A DNA stretch of 64,000 bases from NCBI RefSeq assembly GCF_000380045.1, contig NZ_KB904340.1, positions 124,001 to 188,000 on the forward strand. The letters are read 5' to 3'. Origin of the DNA: Streptococcus marimammalium DSM 18627. Its GTDB lineage: Bacteria > Bacillota > Bacilli > Lactobacillales > Streptococcaceae. The notes beneath the pieces are model-generated. The model saw nothing but the letters and a program-made list of their open reading frames with translations. It did not search any database and was not told where the DNA came from. Shown piece by piece: positions 55,881 through 64,000 of this stretch (position 1 is its first letter; each line of letters begins with the position of its first letter). Position numbers and translations under genes: made by a program.

Positions 55881-58800
55881 ATATTTAACTATTTCCAAAT
55901 CCTTTCCACCCAATAAGACTAGATATTTTTCTACTGACTCAATTTGATAAGATTTTTGTAAAGCTTTAGCATATAAAGACATCTGTTCTTGGTATCGTTT
56001 TTTCAATGTACTAGCATCTTGAAATTTATCAGTTTTATAATCAAACAAAATAATCTTATCCTTACATTTGATAAAACCATCTATTATTCCTCTGATTACA
56101 AATGGTTCTTGACTTAATGGATCAATCTCCAACATAGCAAAAGGAGCTTCACGGTACAATTTATCAGTGTTTTTAATTATTGTTTGACCAAGTTCTGTTG
56201 TAAAAAAGTTTAAAATTTTTGAAATATCTATCTTTTTTTTGATTGCATCAGAAGCATCAACAAAGGTAAGAGTTTCTTTAATAAGATCAGTTGTTAGATT
56301 TTCTGTAATTGGTAGACGTTGCATCAATTCGTGTACTGCTGATCCTAGTTGGGTTGCTGTAACACTTTTTTGATTTGAGAAATCAGGAAAATTAAAATTG
56401 ACATCAGGTTGATATTTTGTCATTACTACCATCTCACTGGTTTCCATAATCGGTTCATAAAAAGTTTTTATTTGACTTGGTGTTTTAACCATTGGTAAAT
56501 TTATTGCTGCTTCATATTGTTTATTTAGTTTATCTACATTTTCTAAGATGTCAAGTGCTCGTTTAATATCATCATTTTGACGATTATTCTTTAAATCATT
56601 TGTAGGAATTGGATTCATTTGTTTTATTTGACCAATTTTATCTGGAGTCAGATCAGATTGCTCTACAAATTTAACCTTTAGAGTATTTGATGTTTTGGAA
56701 AAAGCTTCCATAACTGCTAAAACCCAATCCTGGAAACTGCTAAAACGTTCTCTACTAGAGACTGTTAATTTTCCATTTTTTGCCTTTCCATCATATCGAT
56801 TTGCTAATTTTTCTTGGCTGCCTTTACCAACAAGATAAAGTTTTTTCTCAGCTCTTGTCATAGCAACATAAAGTAAACGCATTTGTTCTGATAAACCAGC
56901 CAAGGTTAATTCTTGTTGATTTTGTTGATAAGGCAATGTTTTCATTGAAACTAAAAGATAAGGTAACTGTGTATTATTTCCAAATTCCTCTTTCATATCA
57001 ACCAACAGTTTGATACCAATACCATTGTCTCGACTTAAAATTATGGGTGCAGTTTCATCTCTTTTGTCAAAGCGTTTATCCATATTGAGAATAAAGACAT
57101 ATGGAAATTGTAGACCTTTACTTTTATGAATGGTCATCAAGCTAACAGCTTCTTTAGGTGCTACTACTTCAACATCAGCCAAATCATTTTCAGTTTCAAT
57201 AATTTTATCAATCATTCTAATAAAACGAGATAAACCTTTAAAACCTGTTGTTTCAAACTGATCAGCTCTGGTTGTTAGAGCATATAAATTAGCTTGTCTT
57301 TGCTCACCATTAGGTAAGAGACCAACATAATCGTAGTAATGTCGATCATTGTAGATTTTCCACATCAAATCATACAATCCGTGAGACTTTGTAAAACAAC
57401 GCCATGACTCTAATGTTTTATAAAATCGTGTTAATTTTTGATGGTCTTTTTCTCTGATTAGTTCAGGATGAGACCCTTTTTTATTAAGAGCAAGCAAGAG
57501 TTTCTCATAAAAATAGAGTTTACCATTATTATCCCCTTGAAGAGAGAGGCGCGTCATTTCATCTTCATCAAAAGAAAACATCGGTGATCTTAAAAGAGCA
57601 ACAAGTGCATAGTCATTTAAAGGATTATCGATGACTCTTAAAGTATCTAACATTACCATGATTTCAATAGACTGAAGATAATGTTGTTCCCCACCATCAG
57701 AAACAAGAGGAATACCATATTTTTCAAAAGTTCTCACAATTGCATTATTACGTGTTCTAGAAGATACAAGAAGTGTTATATCATTAAAAGAAACATTTTT
57801 TTCATTTCTAAGCCTAATAATTTCTTTTGCTACCATTTCAACTTCAAAAACAGTTAAATCATCATCAACAACTGCTTCACTTAAATTACTGTCAGTATCA
57901 TAAATTAAAAATTCTGTATGGTTTTCTTCACTGGCCAAAAGCTGTTCTTTGCTACCAGCCAATAGACTATGTGTGTCATTATAGTCAATATCACCAACTC
58001 TTTCATCCATTAATCGGCTAAAGATTGCATTTGTTGCATCTAGTACTTCCATTTGACTTCGAAAATTTTCCTTGAGTAAAATAAGTCGACCATTTTCAGG
58101 ATTTTTTTGATAATCTTTAAATTTATGATTAAAAATTTGTGGATCTGCCTGTCGAAAACGATAAATGGATTGCTTGATATCGCCAACCATAAAACGATTA
58201 TTACCAGAAGATAACAATTCCAGCATTTTTTCCTGACTATGATTAGTATCTTGATATTCATCAACCATGACTTCATGGTATTTTTTTTGAAAACTATGAC
58301 GAACAGACTCGTTTTCTTCCAAAAGTTGAATAGCAAAATGACTAATATCAGCAAATTCAAAAGCATTTTCAAATTTTTTACGCCTTAAGTATTCAATATG
58401 AAAATCAGTCATAAAATCTTTTAAAAGTGTAATCAAGGGTATAGCTTTCTCTTGATAACGAATAATAGTATCAATATGTTTAAATTGATTAATAAACTGA
58501 TGTAAAGAAGTATACAGGTTGTATTTTTGTCCACCAACTGTCACTTCATTTCCACTCGGTAACAATGCCTCTATAGTTAGAGCTAACTGGGAAAGATCGA
58601 GTTTATTATGATTATTTTCTAACTCATGAGCTGACTCTCTTAAAATAGTAAAAAGATTTTGATGCTTTTTATAGTTAGCTGTGGGAATTCCTTGTTTGGT
58701 AGTTTGTTTGTATTCAGGTAGATTTGTTAAATCCTCCAGTTGATTCGCCACACTATACATTTCGTCACAAAATTTTTCAATCATAATGATTGGTAAATCA

Positions 58801-59498
58801 TGAATAGTTACAAATTGTTTAGCAGCCTTATTAAAAGTCAAATTTAGCCAATTTAAAGGATCACTTGTTGATTGGATAAATTGATGAATAGTATCAATAA
58901 CTTGATAAAATCCTGTAGTATCTTTTCTTTGACCTGAAAAATTATTCACTAATCTATTGAATAAAACAACTTTATCATCTGTCATGTATTTGTCAAACAA
59001 AGTATCAAAAACTTCATGTTTTATAATATCTTGTTCACTTTTATCTTGTAAAATACGAAACTGTGGAGGAAGACCAAGTAAGTAGCCGTATTGAGCAACA
59101 ACTTTTTGAGTAAAAGCATCCATTGTACCAATATCAGCATGTTGAAGCCGTGCAATTTGTAAGGAAAGATGATGGCGAACATCATTATCAGTAGTTTTTT
59201 GTATTTCCTTAGTTAATTTTGACTCCAAGCGTTCCTTTAATTCAGTTGCAGCCTTAACTGTAAAAGTGGAAATAAAAAGTTCTTCAATATTAACACCTCT
59301 TTTTAGTTTATCAAGAATGCGTTCAACCATAACAAAGGTTTTCCCTGATCCAGCCGATGCCGAGACTAAGATATTTTGACCGTTATTATATATGGCTTCT
59401 ATTTGTTCACTTGTTCTTTTTTGTTGTTTATCAGAGAGTTTTTCTTCTTCTTGTAATAATTTTATCTCTTCAACAGTTAAAAAGGGAAGTTGTCTCAT
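55878..59498 (-). CDS. addA: ATP-dependent helicase/nuclease subunit A (AddA/RexA)
   Basis: This 1206-residue subunit of the AddAB/RexAB helicase-nuclease starts homologous recombination at double-strand breaks. The UvrD-type helicase includes Walker A VSASAGSGKTFVMVERIL (about 45-62), DEYQDTN (about 412-418), QSIYRFRQADP and SLMTIHKSKGLQFPYVF (about 790-806). The C-terminal RecB-like nuclease has GIIDGF and ILFDYKTDKF (about 1140-1165). It overlaps addB by four bases (ATGA). In streptococci and lactococci the pair is called RexAB. Confidence 0.95.
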   Translation of the reverse strand: MRQLPFLTVEEIKLLQEEEKLSDKQQKRTSEQIEAIYNNGQNILVSASAGSGKTFVMVERILDKLKRGVNIEELFISTFTVKAATELKERLESKLTKEIQKTTDNDVRHHLSLQIARLQHADIGTMDAFTQKVVAQYGYLLGLPPQFRILQDKSEQDIIKHEVFDTLFDKYMTDDKVVLFNRLVNNFSGQRKDTTGFYQVIDTIHQFIQSTSDPLNWLNLTFNKAAKQFVTIHDLPIIMIEKFCDEMYSVANQLEDLTNLPEYKQTTKQGIPTANYKKHQNLFTILRESAHELENNHNKLDLSQLALTIEALLPSGNEVTVGGQKYNLYTSLHQFINQFKHIDTIIRYQEKAIPLITLLKDFMTDFHIEYLRRKKFENAFEFADISHFAIQLLEENESVRHSFQKKYHEVMVDEYQDTNHSQEKMLELLSSGNNRFMVGDIKQSIYRFRQADPQIFNHKFKDYQKNPENGRLILLKENFRSQMEVLDATNAIFSRLMDERVGDIDYNDTHSLLAGSKEQLLASEENHTEFLIYDTDSNLSEAVVDDDLTVFEVEMVAKEIIRLRNEKNVSFNDITLLVSSRTRNNAIVRTFEKYGIPLVSDGGEQHYLQSIEIMVMLDTLRVIDNPLNDYALVALLRSPMFSFDEDEMTRLSLQGDNNGKLYFYEKLLLALNKKGSHPELIREKDHQKLTRFYKTLESWRCFTKSHGLYDLMWKIYNDRHYYDYVGLLPNGEQRQANLYALTTRADQFETTGFKGLSRFIRMIDKIIETENDLADVEVVAPKEAVSLMTIHKSKGLQFPYVFILNMDKRFDKRDETAPIILSRDNGIGIKLLVDMKEEFGNNTQLPYLLVSMKTLPYQQNQQELTLAGLSEQMRLLYVAMTRAEKKLYLVGKGSQEKLANRYDGKAKNGKLTVSSRERFSSFQDWVLAVMEAFSKTSNTLKVKFVEQSDLTPDKIGQIKQMNPIPTNDLKNNRQNDDIKRALDILENVDKLNKQYEAAINLPMVKTPSQIKTFYEPIMETSEMVVMTKYQPDVNFNFPDFSNQKSVTATQLGSAVHELMQRLPITENLTTDLIKETLTFVDASDAIKKKIDISKILNFFTTELGQTIIKNTDKLYREAPFAMLEIDPLSQEPFVIRGIIDGFIKCKDKIILFDYKTDKFQDASTLKKRYQEQMSLYAKALQKSYQIESVEKYLVLLGGKDLEIVKY

Positions 59499-62400
59499 CT
59501 CTTAATCTCTCCTTTCATCTGTTCTATAATTAATCGATGTTGTTCTTTACGTGGAAAAGTTTTTAATTGACGGGCTTTTGACAGATGTAAATTTGCTTCA
59601 AATCGAGTAATAGCTTTAAACTGCTCACCAGTAACTGATTTATTATCTTTGCTGTACGGATTAATTGCATAATGACCTGATAAGATTTTTTTTGCCGCAT
59701 CTCGATAAAGTTTTTCATTATAAGCTATCATAATTTCTAAATCATTTTCTGAAAAAGTTGATCGTTTATTGGCATAGAGATGATTTAATTCTTGACTATT
59801 TTCTTCTAAAAATAATCCTTTATACTTTAATTCCTCTATAGATTTAGGTAAAACATCTGATAAAGATTTTATTTTATCAAGTGAAAGAATGGGATTTTTC
59901 ATATGTAAATACATGGCGCCAAAAATACTATTTATCTGTTTAAATTCTTTAGTATTTTTTAAAGCAGCAATATAAGTGATAAGTTGGGGGCTTAAGCAAT
60001 TGTAAAAATCAGATAAATTGAATTTTTTATCACTAGATTTATAATCAACCACACCATAACTATTTGAGTTGGCTAAGTAATCTAGTCTATCAATTTTTCC
60101 TTTGATATTAACCAATCTACCATCATCTAAAGTAAGGGTATTTTGGTTATTAGTACCAAAAACAACTTCTTGTGCTACTACTTCAATTAGAGAATTATCT
60201 TTTAACATAAAAGCAGTCTGTTTAACAATATCAAGTAAAATTGTTTTTGAAAATTGACTTTTTTTATCATGTTGATAAAGCTTCATAAAGATAGGCTCAA
60301 GGCTAACAGTTTTAATTGCTAAAAGTAGTTTTTCATCAAAAGTATTTGAGCTCTTATCTGCCATAAGTAATTCAAAAATACGATGGAGATAGTTCCCGTG
60401 CTGGCTTGCATCAGGATGAATGGAATCTTGTTCTTTAAGACCTAGAACATATTTTAAAAAATATTTATATTCATTTTCATAAAAATCTGTTAAAGCTGAA
60501 GCTGATAATTGTAAATAATTTTCTTTAGGAAATTTAACCGCTAATGTATCTCTTGCTAAAGAAACAACTTCTAAATTCTCATTTGGAATAGGTAGGAAAA
60601 TATCTTCTTCTTCTAGTTTTTTCTTCAATACCCTTACAACAACTGACCAAAAAGTCTTTTCTTGTTTATCCAAATCTTCTTGTTGAATCTCTTCTTGGTA
60701 AAAATCAACCAAACGATTTAAAAGGCTGCTATAGTTTCCTAAATCATCAGGATTAATAGTAGTTAATTGATGATTTTTTTTAATAGTTGGTAGTCCAATT
60801 TGTTTAAGAACTTGTATATATGGAGAGGTCATTTCTTGACTGTCATTAATAATACTTGGACTTGAAAGAACTAATTCTTTTGTGCCTGCATTAAAAAGAG
60901 ACAAAGCTACAAAATGATTTTTTTTCATCATTTCTTGACTAGGAATATCAAAATAAGCTATTTTTTTAGTGGTTTTGTTAATAACCAAACGCTCTTCATC
61001 AGTTATAAGACCAGTATTTTTAGAAGCCTTAGGGAAATGAGATTGACTAAGGCCAATTGCATAAACAAATTGATTAGTGTGGGGTTCAATTAAATCATAC
61101 GATTTCACATTAACAACATCTAATGTAGCAGGCACAATACGATAATTTGCTGATAACATCCCAACCCTAAGAAAATTTAAAAAAGAGGCTATATCCAATT
61201 TATCATTTTTAAAGATAATTCGAAATTGTTCTAGAATATGACAAAAAGTTTTCCAAACTTCTTGATGTTTTTCTATTTCTTCTTGACTTGATTTCTTAGC
61301 CAAATTTTCTAAATGGCTATTGAGACTCACATCTGTTAGAAGTTTAATAAAATTTTCTAATAACCCCTTTGCAGTTTTACTGTGGCTGTTAAAGAAAATT
61401 AAAAGAGGTGCCATTACTCTTTGTCTAATGTTATTTATTTTTTCAAGGTCAAATTGTTCTTTATTATTATGAATGAATTCACGAGAAAAAGCTGCTTTTC
61501 CTTTGATATCAGCATAATTAATGTATTGTTCAAAGATATCAAGTTCCATTTGAGAAAATTTTCCAAATAATCCTGATTTTAGAAGATTGAGGAGATCTTC
61601 TGCTCTAAAATGATATCGTTTTAATCGCTCAAGTGAATCAATAAAATGAACAAGAGGATGATGGCTCATTGATTCTGGTTTTGAAAGATAGAAGGGAATC
61701 TGGTATTTTTCAAAAATAGTTTTGATATTAAGATAATAACTATCTACATCACCTAAGAGCACCAGAATATCCTTATATCGATAACCTTTGTGAAGCTTTG
61801 ATCGAATTGCCTTTGCAACTTGTTCAATTTCTTCTTTTTGATGACTTACCTCCCATATAGTGATAGGAGAATTTTTAGGAATAGTTAATTCTTTGGTTGT
61901 CTCAGAAAAATCATAAAGAGTTTCAATTGTTTTAGAGAGTTTAGAAAAAAAAGTTTCTGTGGTTTTTGCTATGTATTCAGGTTTTACAAAAAATAAAGAA
62001 GATAAATGCGTGAGAAAATCAACACCAGCTTGATAGATATTTCCTTCGATATAATTTGATTGATAGGCCTTTTGACTAGCATAACAACCAACAATAATCT
62101 CTGATACTTTTTCATCTAATAATTTGATGAGATGTTCTTCTTCAGCTGAAAATCTAGTAAAACCATCAATAATAAGCACAACATCTGCTAAAGAATTATC
62201 AAGAAAACCAGAAGATACTTGTCTTGAAAAATAATCTAGCGGAGAAATACTTTCAAAATGATTATTAACAAGTTCTTCTTCTAAAGCCATAAAAATCTTT
62301 AATAAATCTTGGAATTTAGGACTATCCATTTCTGATAGCTCCAATAAATTCATATTTGCTGTTTTTAGTTCCTTATGAAGATTGACTAACTGATCAATAA

Positions 62401-62740
62401 AATTAGGATCTTTTCTCAAAAGTCCATAAATAGGTAAATCCTCCTCAGAAAATTTAGCTAATATTTTTTGAAAAAGCATAAAAAGACCGATATCATCAAT
62501 ACTTGTTCTTCTATTCTTATTATTAAGTGTAAAATAACGTGCCATTTGGGTAAAACGTGTAACCGTAATTGCAAATGAAGCTTGTTTAGGTAACAAACTA
62601 AGAACACGTCGTTCCTTTTCAAAAGATAGAGAGTTTGGAGCAATATAAAAAACTCTTTTTCCTTTTAAAGCATAATCATAAGATTTATTTGCTAATATAT
62701 CAGACATGTTATTATAAATATCTGTGTATAATAATTTCAT
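59495..62740 (-). CDS. addB: ATP-dependent nuclease subunit B (AddB/RexB)
   Basis: This 1081-residue partner of AddA has an N-terminal inactivated helicase-like part without a Walker A motif (VFYIAPNSLSFEKERRVLSLLP). Its C-terminal RecB-family nuclease contains VNIKGKIDRLDYL and YGVVDYKSSDKKFNLSDFYNCLSPQL (about 905-940). The Cys cluster that holds an iron-sulfur centre in B. subtilis AddB is absent: I count only three scattered Cys, none in the C-terminal tail. That resembles other streptococcal RexB proteins. A TATAAT lies just after the ABC-F terminator upstream. It is translationally coupled to addA. Confidence 0.93.
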   Translation of the reverse strand: MKLLYTDIYNNMSDILANKSYDYALKGKRVFYIAPNSLSFEKERRVLSLLPKQASFAITVTRFTQMARYFTLNNKNRRTSIDDIGLFMLFQKILAKFSEEDLPIYGLLRKDPNFIDQLVNLHKELKTANMNLLELSEMDSPKFQDLLKIFMALEEELVNNHFESISPLDYFSRQVSSGFLDNSLADVVLIIDGFTRFSAEEEHLIKLLDEKVSEIIVGCYASQKAYQSNYIEGNIYQAGVDFLTHLSSLFFVKPEYIAKTTETFFSKLSKTIETLYDFSETTKELTIPKNSPITIWEVSHQKEEIEQVAKAIRSKLHKGYRYKDILVLLGDVDSYYLNIKTIFEKYQIPFYLSKPESMSHHPLVHFIDSLERLKRYHFRAEDLLNLLKSGLFGKFSQMELDIFEQYINYADIKGKAAFSREFIHNNKEQFDLEKINNIRQRVMAPLLIFFNSHSKTAKGLLENFIKLLTDVSLNSHLENLAKKSSQEEIEKHQEVWKTFCHILEQFRIIFKNDKLDIASFLNFLRVGMLSANYRIVPATLDVVNVKSYDLIEPHTNQFVYAIGLSQSHFPKASKNTGLITDEERLVINKTTKKIAYFDIPSQEMMKKNHFVALSLFNAGTKELVLSSPSIINDSQEMTSPYIQVLKQIGLPTIKKNHQLTTINPDDLGNYSSLLNRLVDFYQEEIQQEDLDKQEKTFWSVVVRVLKKKLEEEDIFLPIPNENLEVVSLARDTLAVKFPKENYLQLSASALTDFYENEYKYFLKYVLGLKEQDSIHPDASQHGNYLHRIFELLMADKSSNTFDEKLLLAIKTVSLEPIFMKLYQHDKKSQFSKTILLDIVKQTAFMLKDNSLIEVVAQEVVFGTNNQNTLTLDDGRLVNIKGKIDRLDYLANSNSYGVVDYKSSDKKFNLSDFYNCLSPQLITYIAALKNTKEFKQINSIFGAMYLHMKNPILSLDKIKSLSDVLPKSIEELKYKGLFLEENSQELNHLYANKRSTFSENDLEIMIAYNEKLYRDAAKKILSGHYAINPYSKDNKSVTGEQFKAITRFEANLHLSKARQLKTFPRKEQHRLIIEQMKGEIKR

Positions 62741-62778
62741 TTCATCACCACTCTAAGTTTCTTAGTTATTATTATAAC

Positions 62779-62804
62779 AAAAAAGCCCATCAAGTGGGCT
62801 GAAT
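62779..62804 (-). terminator. Terminator after ABC-F gene
   Basis: AGCCCA and TGGGCT pair around a 5-base loop. On the minus strand TTTTTTG follows, running into the addB -10. Confidence 0.8.
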
Positions 62805-62831
62805 TAGTCATGAAAAGAGATACCAAAATAT

Positions 62832-64000
62832 TTATTGACTCAATTGACTAAGGTAATCATAACGCTCATATTTATCAAGAAGCTCATCATTTTTTTCGTC
62901 TAGTTCTTTTTGAAGATTAGCTAATTGACTATAATCACTTGAAGCCTCAAGCATCTTTTTTTCTATCTGAGTGATACTTTCTTCTAATTGTTCTATAGTG
63001 ACTTCAATTGTTTCCCATTCTTGTTTTTCAAAGTAAGACATTCTTTTTTTTCCTGACTCATGTTTTCTTTCTGTCTTACCTTTTAATGGTACTTCTTTTT
63101 GTTGTTCTTCTTTTAGGCGAATTTGAAAATTTTTTTCATCTAGGTAATCGGTATAGTTTCCATAAAATATCTTGATGGTATTATTTTCAAAAGCTAAAAT
63201 TTTAGTTGCTACCTTGTCTAAAAAGTAACGATCATGACTAACAGTGATGACTGGGCCATTAAAATTCTCTAAAAAACGCTCAAGAACTGTCAAAGTAGCA
63301 ATATCAAGATCATTGGTCGGTTCATCCAATAAAAGAACATTTGGTTTTTCAATGAGAAGTTTTAATAGGTAAAGACGTTTTTTTTCACCTCCTGATAGCT
63401 TTGAAATCAAGCTACCATGACTTGATCTTGGAAATAAAAATTGTTCTAATAATTCACTAACACTTGTGATACCAACTTTTGTTTTAACCTCATCAGCAAC
63501 TTCTTGGAGATAATTAATAAGGCGTTTACTTTCGTCTATTTCCTTAATTTGTTGTGAAAAATAACCTATTCTAACTGTTTCACCAATTGATAAATGACCT
63601 GAGGTTGGAGTGATATCTCCTGAAATCAGATTTAGAAGAGTTGATTTACCAACACCGTTATCACCAACAATACCAATTCTATCCTTATTTTGAATTAATA
63701 AATTAAAATCTTTGATAATAGATTTATCTGAAAAGCAAAAAGAGACATTTTCAAAAGAAATAACTTTTTTTCCAATACGTGTGGAATCAAAGTTTATTTC
63801 CATATTGTTTGAGGTCACATCATTTTTTACCTCTTTTTCTAACTTTTCAAAACGACTTATTCGTGCCTGTTGTTTAGTTGCCCTAGCTTGAGGCTGTGTA
63901 CGCATCCAAGATAATTCATGTTTATAGAGCTGTTTTTTCTTGTGGAGACTATTAACTTCTCTTTCATCTTGTTCAGCTTTTAAACGAACATAATCTTGAT
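62832..64000 (-). CDS. ABC-F family ATPase, Uup-like, 3' part
   Basis: The visible C-terminal part, about 389 residues, is the second half of a soluble duplicated ABC ATPase. It has the inter-domain linker (ELSWMRTQPQARATKQQARISRFEKL), Walker A GIVGDNGVGKSTLLNL, signature LSGGEKKRLYLLKLL, Walker B VLLLDEPTNDLD and the switch His in TVSHDRYFLD. A C-terminal coiled coil (about the last 80 residues, EWETIEVTIEQLEESITQIEKKM) of the Uup/YfmR type ends it. ABC-F proteins bind the ribosomal E site and resolve stalled translation. The frame runs unbroken to the right edge, so the ATG at 63905 is internal and the gene starts outside the window. Confidence 0.9.
   Translation of the reverse strand, partial: QDYVRLKAEQDEREVNSLHKKKQLYKHELSWMRTQPQARATKQQARISRFEKLEKEVKNDVTSNNMEINFDSTRIGKKVISFENVSFCFSDKSIIKDFNLLIQNKDRIGIVGDNGVGKSTLLNLISGDITPTSGHLSIGETVRIGYFSQQIKEIDESKRLINYLQEVADEVKTKVGITSVSELLEQFLFPRSSHGSLISKLSGGEKKRLYLLKLLIEKPNVLLLDEPTNDLDIATLTVLERFLENFNGPVITVSHDRYFLDKVATKILAFENNTIKIFYGNYTDYLDEKNFQIRLKEEQQKEVPLKGKTERKHESGKKRMSYFEKQEWETIEVTIEQLEESITQIEKKMLEASSDYSQLANLQKELDEKNDELLDKYERYDYLSQLSQ

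Overview
The window is low-GC Firmicute chromosome. Gene content and order point to a Streptococcus, most likely of the pyogenic group (S. pyogenes/uberis/iniae relatives). The supporting neighbourhoods are relQ-nadK-rluA-pta, prs-cysteine desulfurase-DUF1831-rex-radC, murB-potABCD, rmlA-rmlC-rmlB without rmlD, hflX-rnz-recJ, miaA, and rexB-rexA (addBA). Species-level assignment is inference. No rRNA, tRNA, CRISPR array, intact insertion sequence or prophage was recognised.

Layout. 1-4.7 kb is accessory: a decayed AAA ATPase cut by the left edge, a 4-oxalocrotonate tautomerase, an MFS transporter translationally coupled to an HTH regulator, and a second MFS carrier. 4.8-8.4 kb holds a two-gene choline/glycine-betaine ABC transporter (proV-proWX) and the zinc alcohol dehydrogenase adhP, whose promoter carries a cre site, a Rex-like palindrome and a perfect AdcR-type palindrome. 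8.4-13 kb has an unrecognised 242-aa protein, an ABC-2-type exporter pair and pepC. 13-21.4 kb is housekeeping: the relQ/nadK/pseudouridine synthase/pta operon, the divergent CYTH-prs-cysteine desulfurase-DUF1831 group, then rex and radC.

23.5-27.1 kb is the most distinctive part. A compact minus-strand cassette encodes a DUF1433-like membrane-anchored protein, a 398-aa protein with an N-terminal class-3 lipase domain (GHSLG serine motif) and a helical C-terminus, and two small helical proteins. This matches the organisation of the type VII secreted lipase TslA of Staphylococcus aureus, with its TilA immunity protein and TlaA1/TlaA2 partners. A second immunity-like gene just upstream is broken by one nonsense codon. 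A 34-bp promoter-containing direct repeat flanks the cassette, one copy driving the cassette and the other the downstream HAD gene. No type VII secretion core genes lie in the window, so secretion would depend on a core encoded elsewhere.

27.3-38.8 kb carries a YbaK/ProX-type tRNA-editing protein, a YfhO plus GT2 pair (probable polymer or lipid glycosylation), potDCBA with murB, folC, rpsU and a GNAT acetyltransferase. 39-46 kb carries rmlBCA (dTDP-rhamnose precursors) downstream of an FAD oxidase, a Nif3 protein, trmK, nth, dnaD and apt. 46.1-53.3 kb is a long minus-strand series: miaA, then hflX, an unknown 211-aa gene, rnz, a short-chain dehydrogenase, recJ and a pyrimidine-dimer-glycosylase-like gene. 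53.3-64 kb has a 58-residue DUF3042 gene, trhO, ald, the rexBA recombination nuclease and the 3' part of an ABC-F ATPase cut by the right edge. Many neighbours are coupled through ATGA, TAATG or TGATG overlaps, and most convergent pairs share a bidirectional hairpin terminator.
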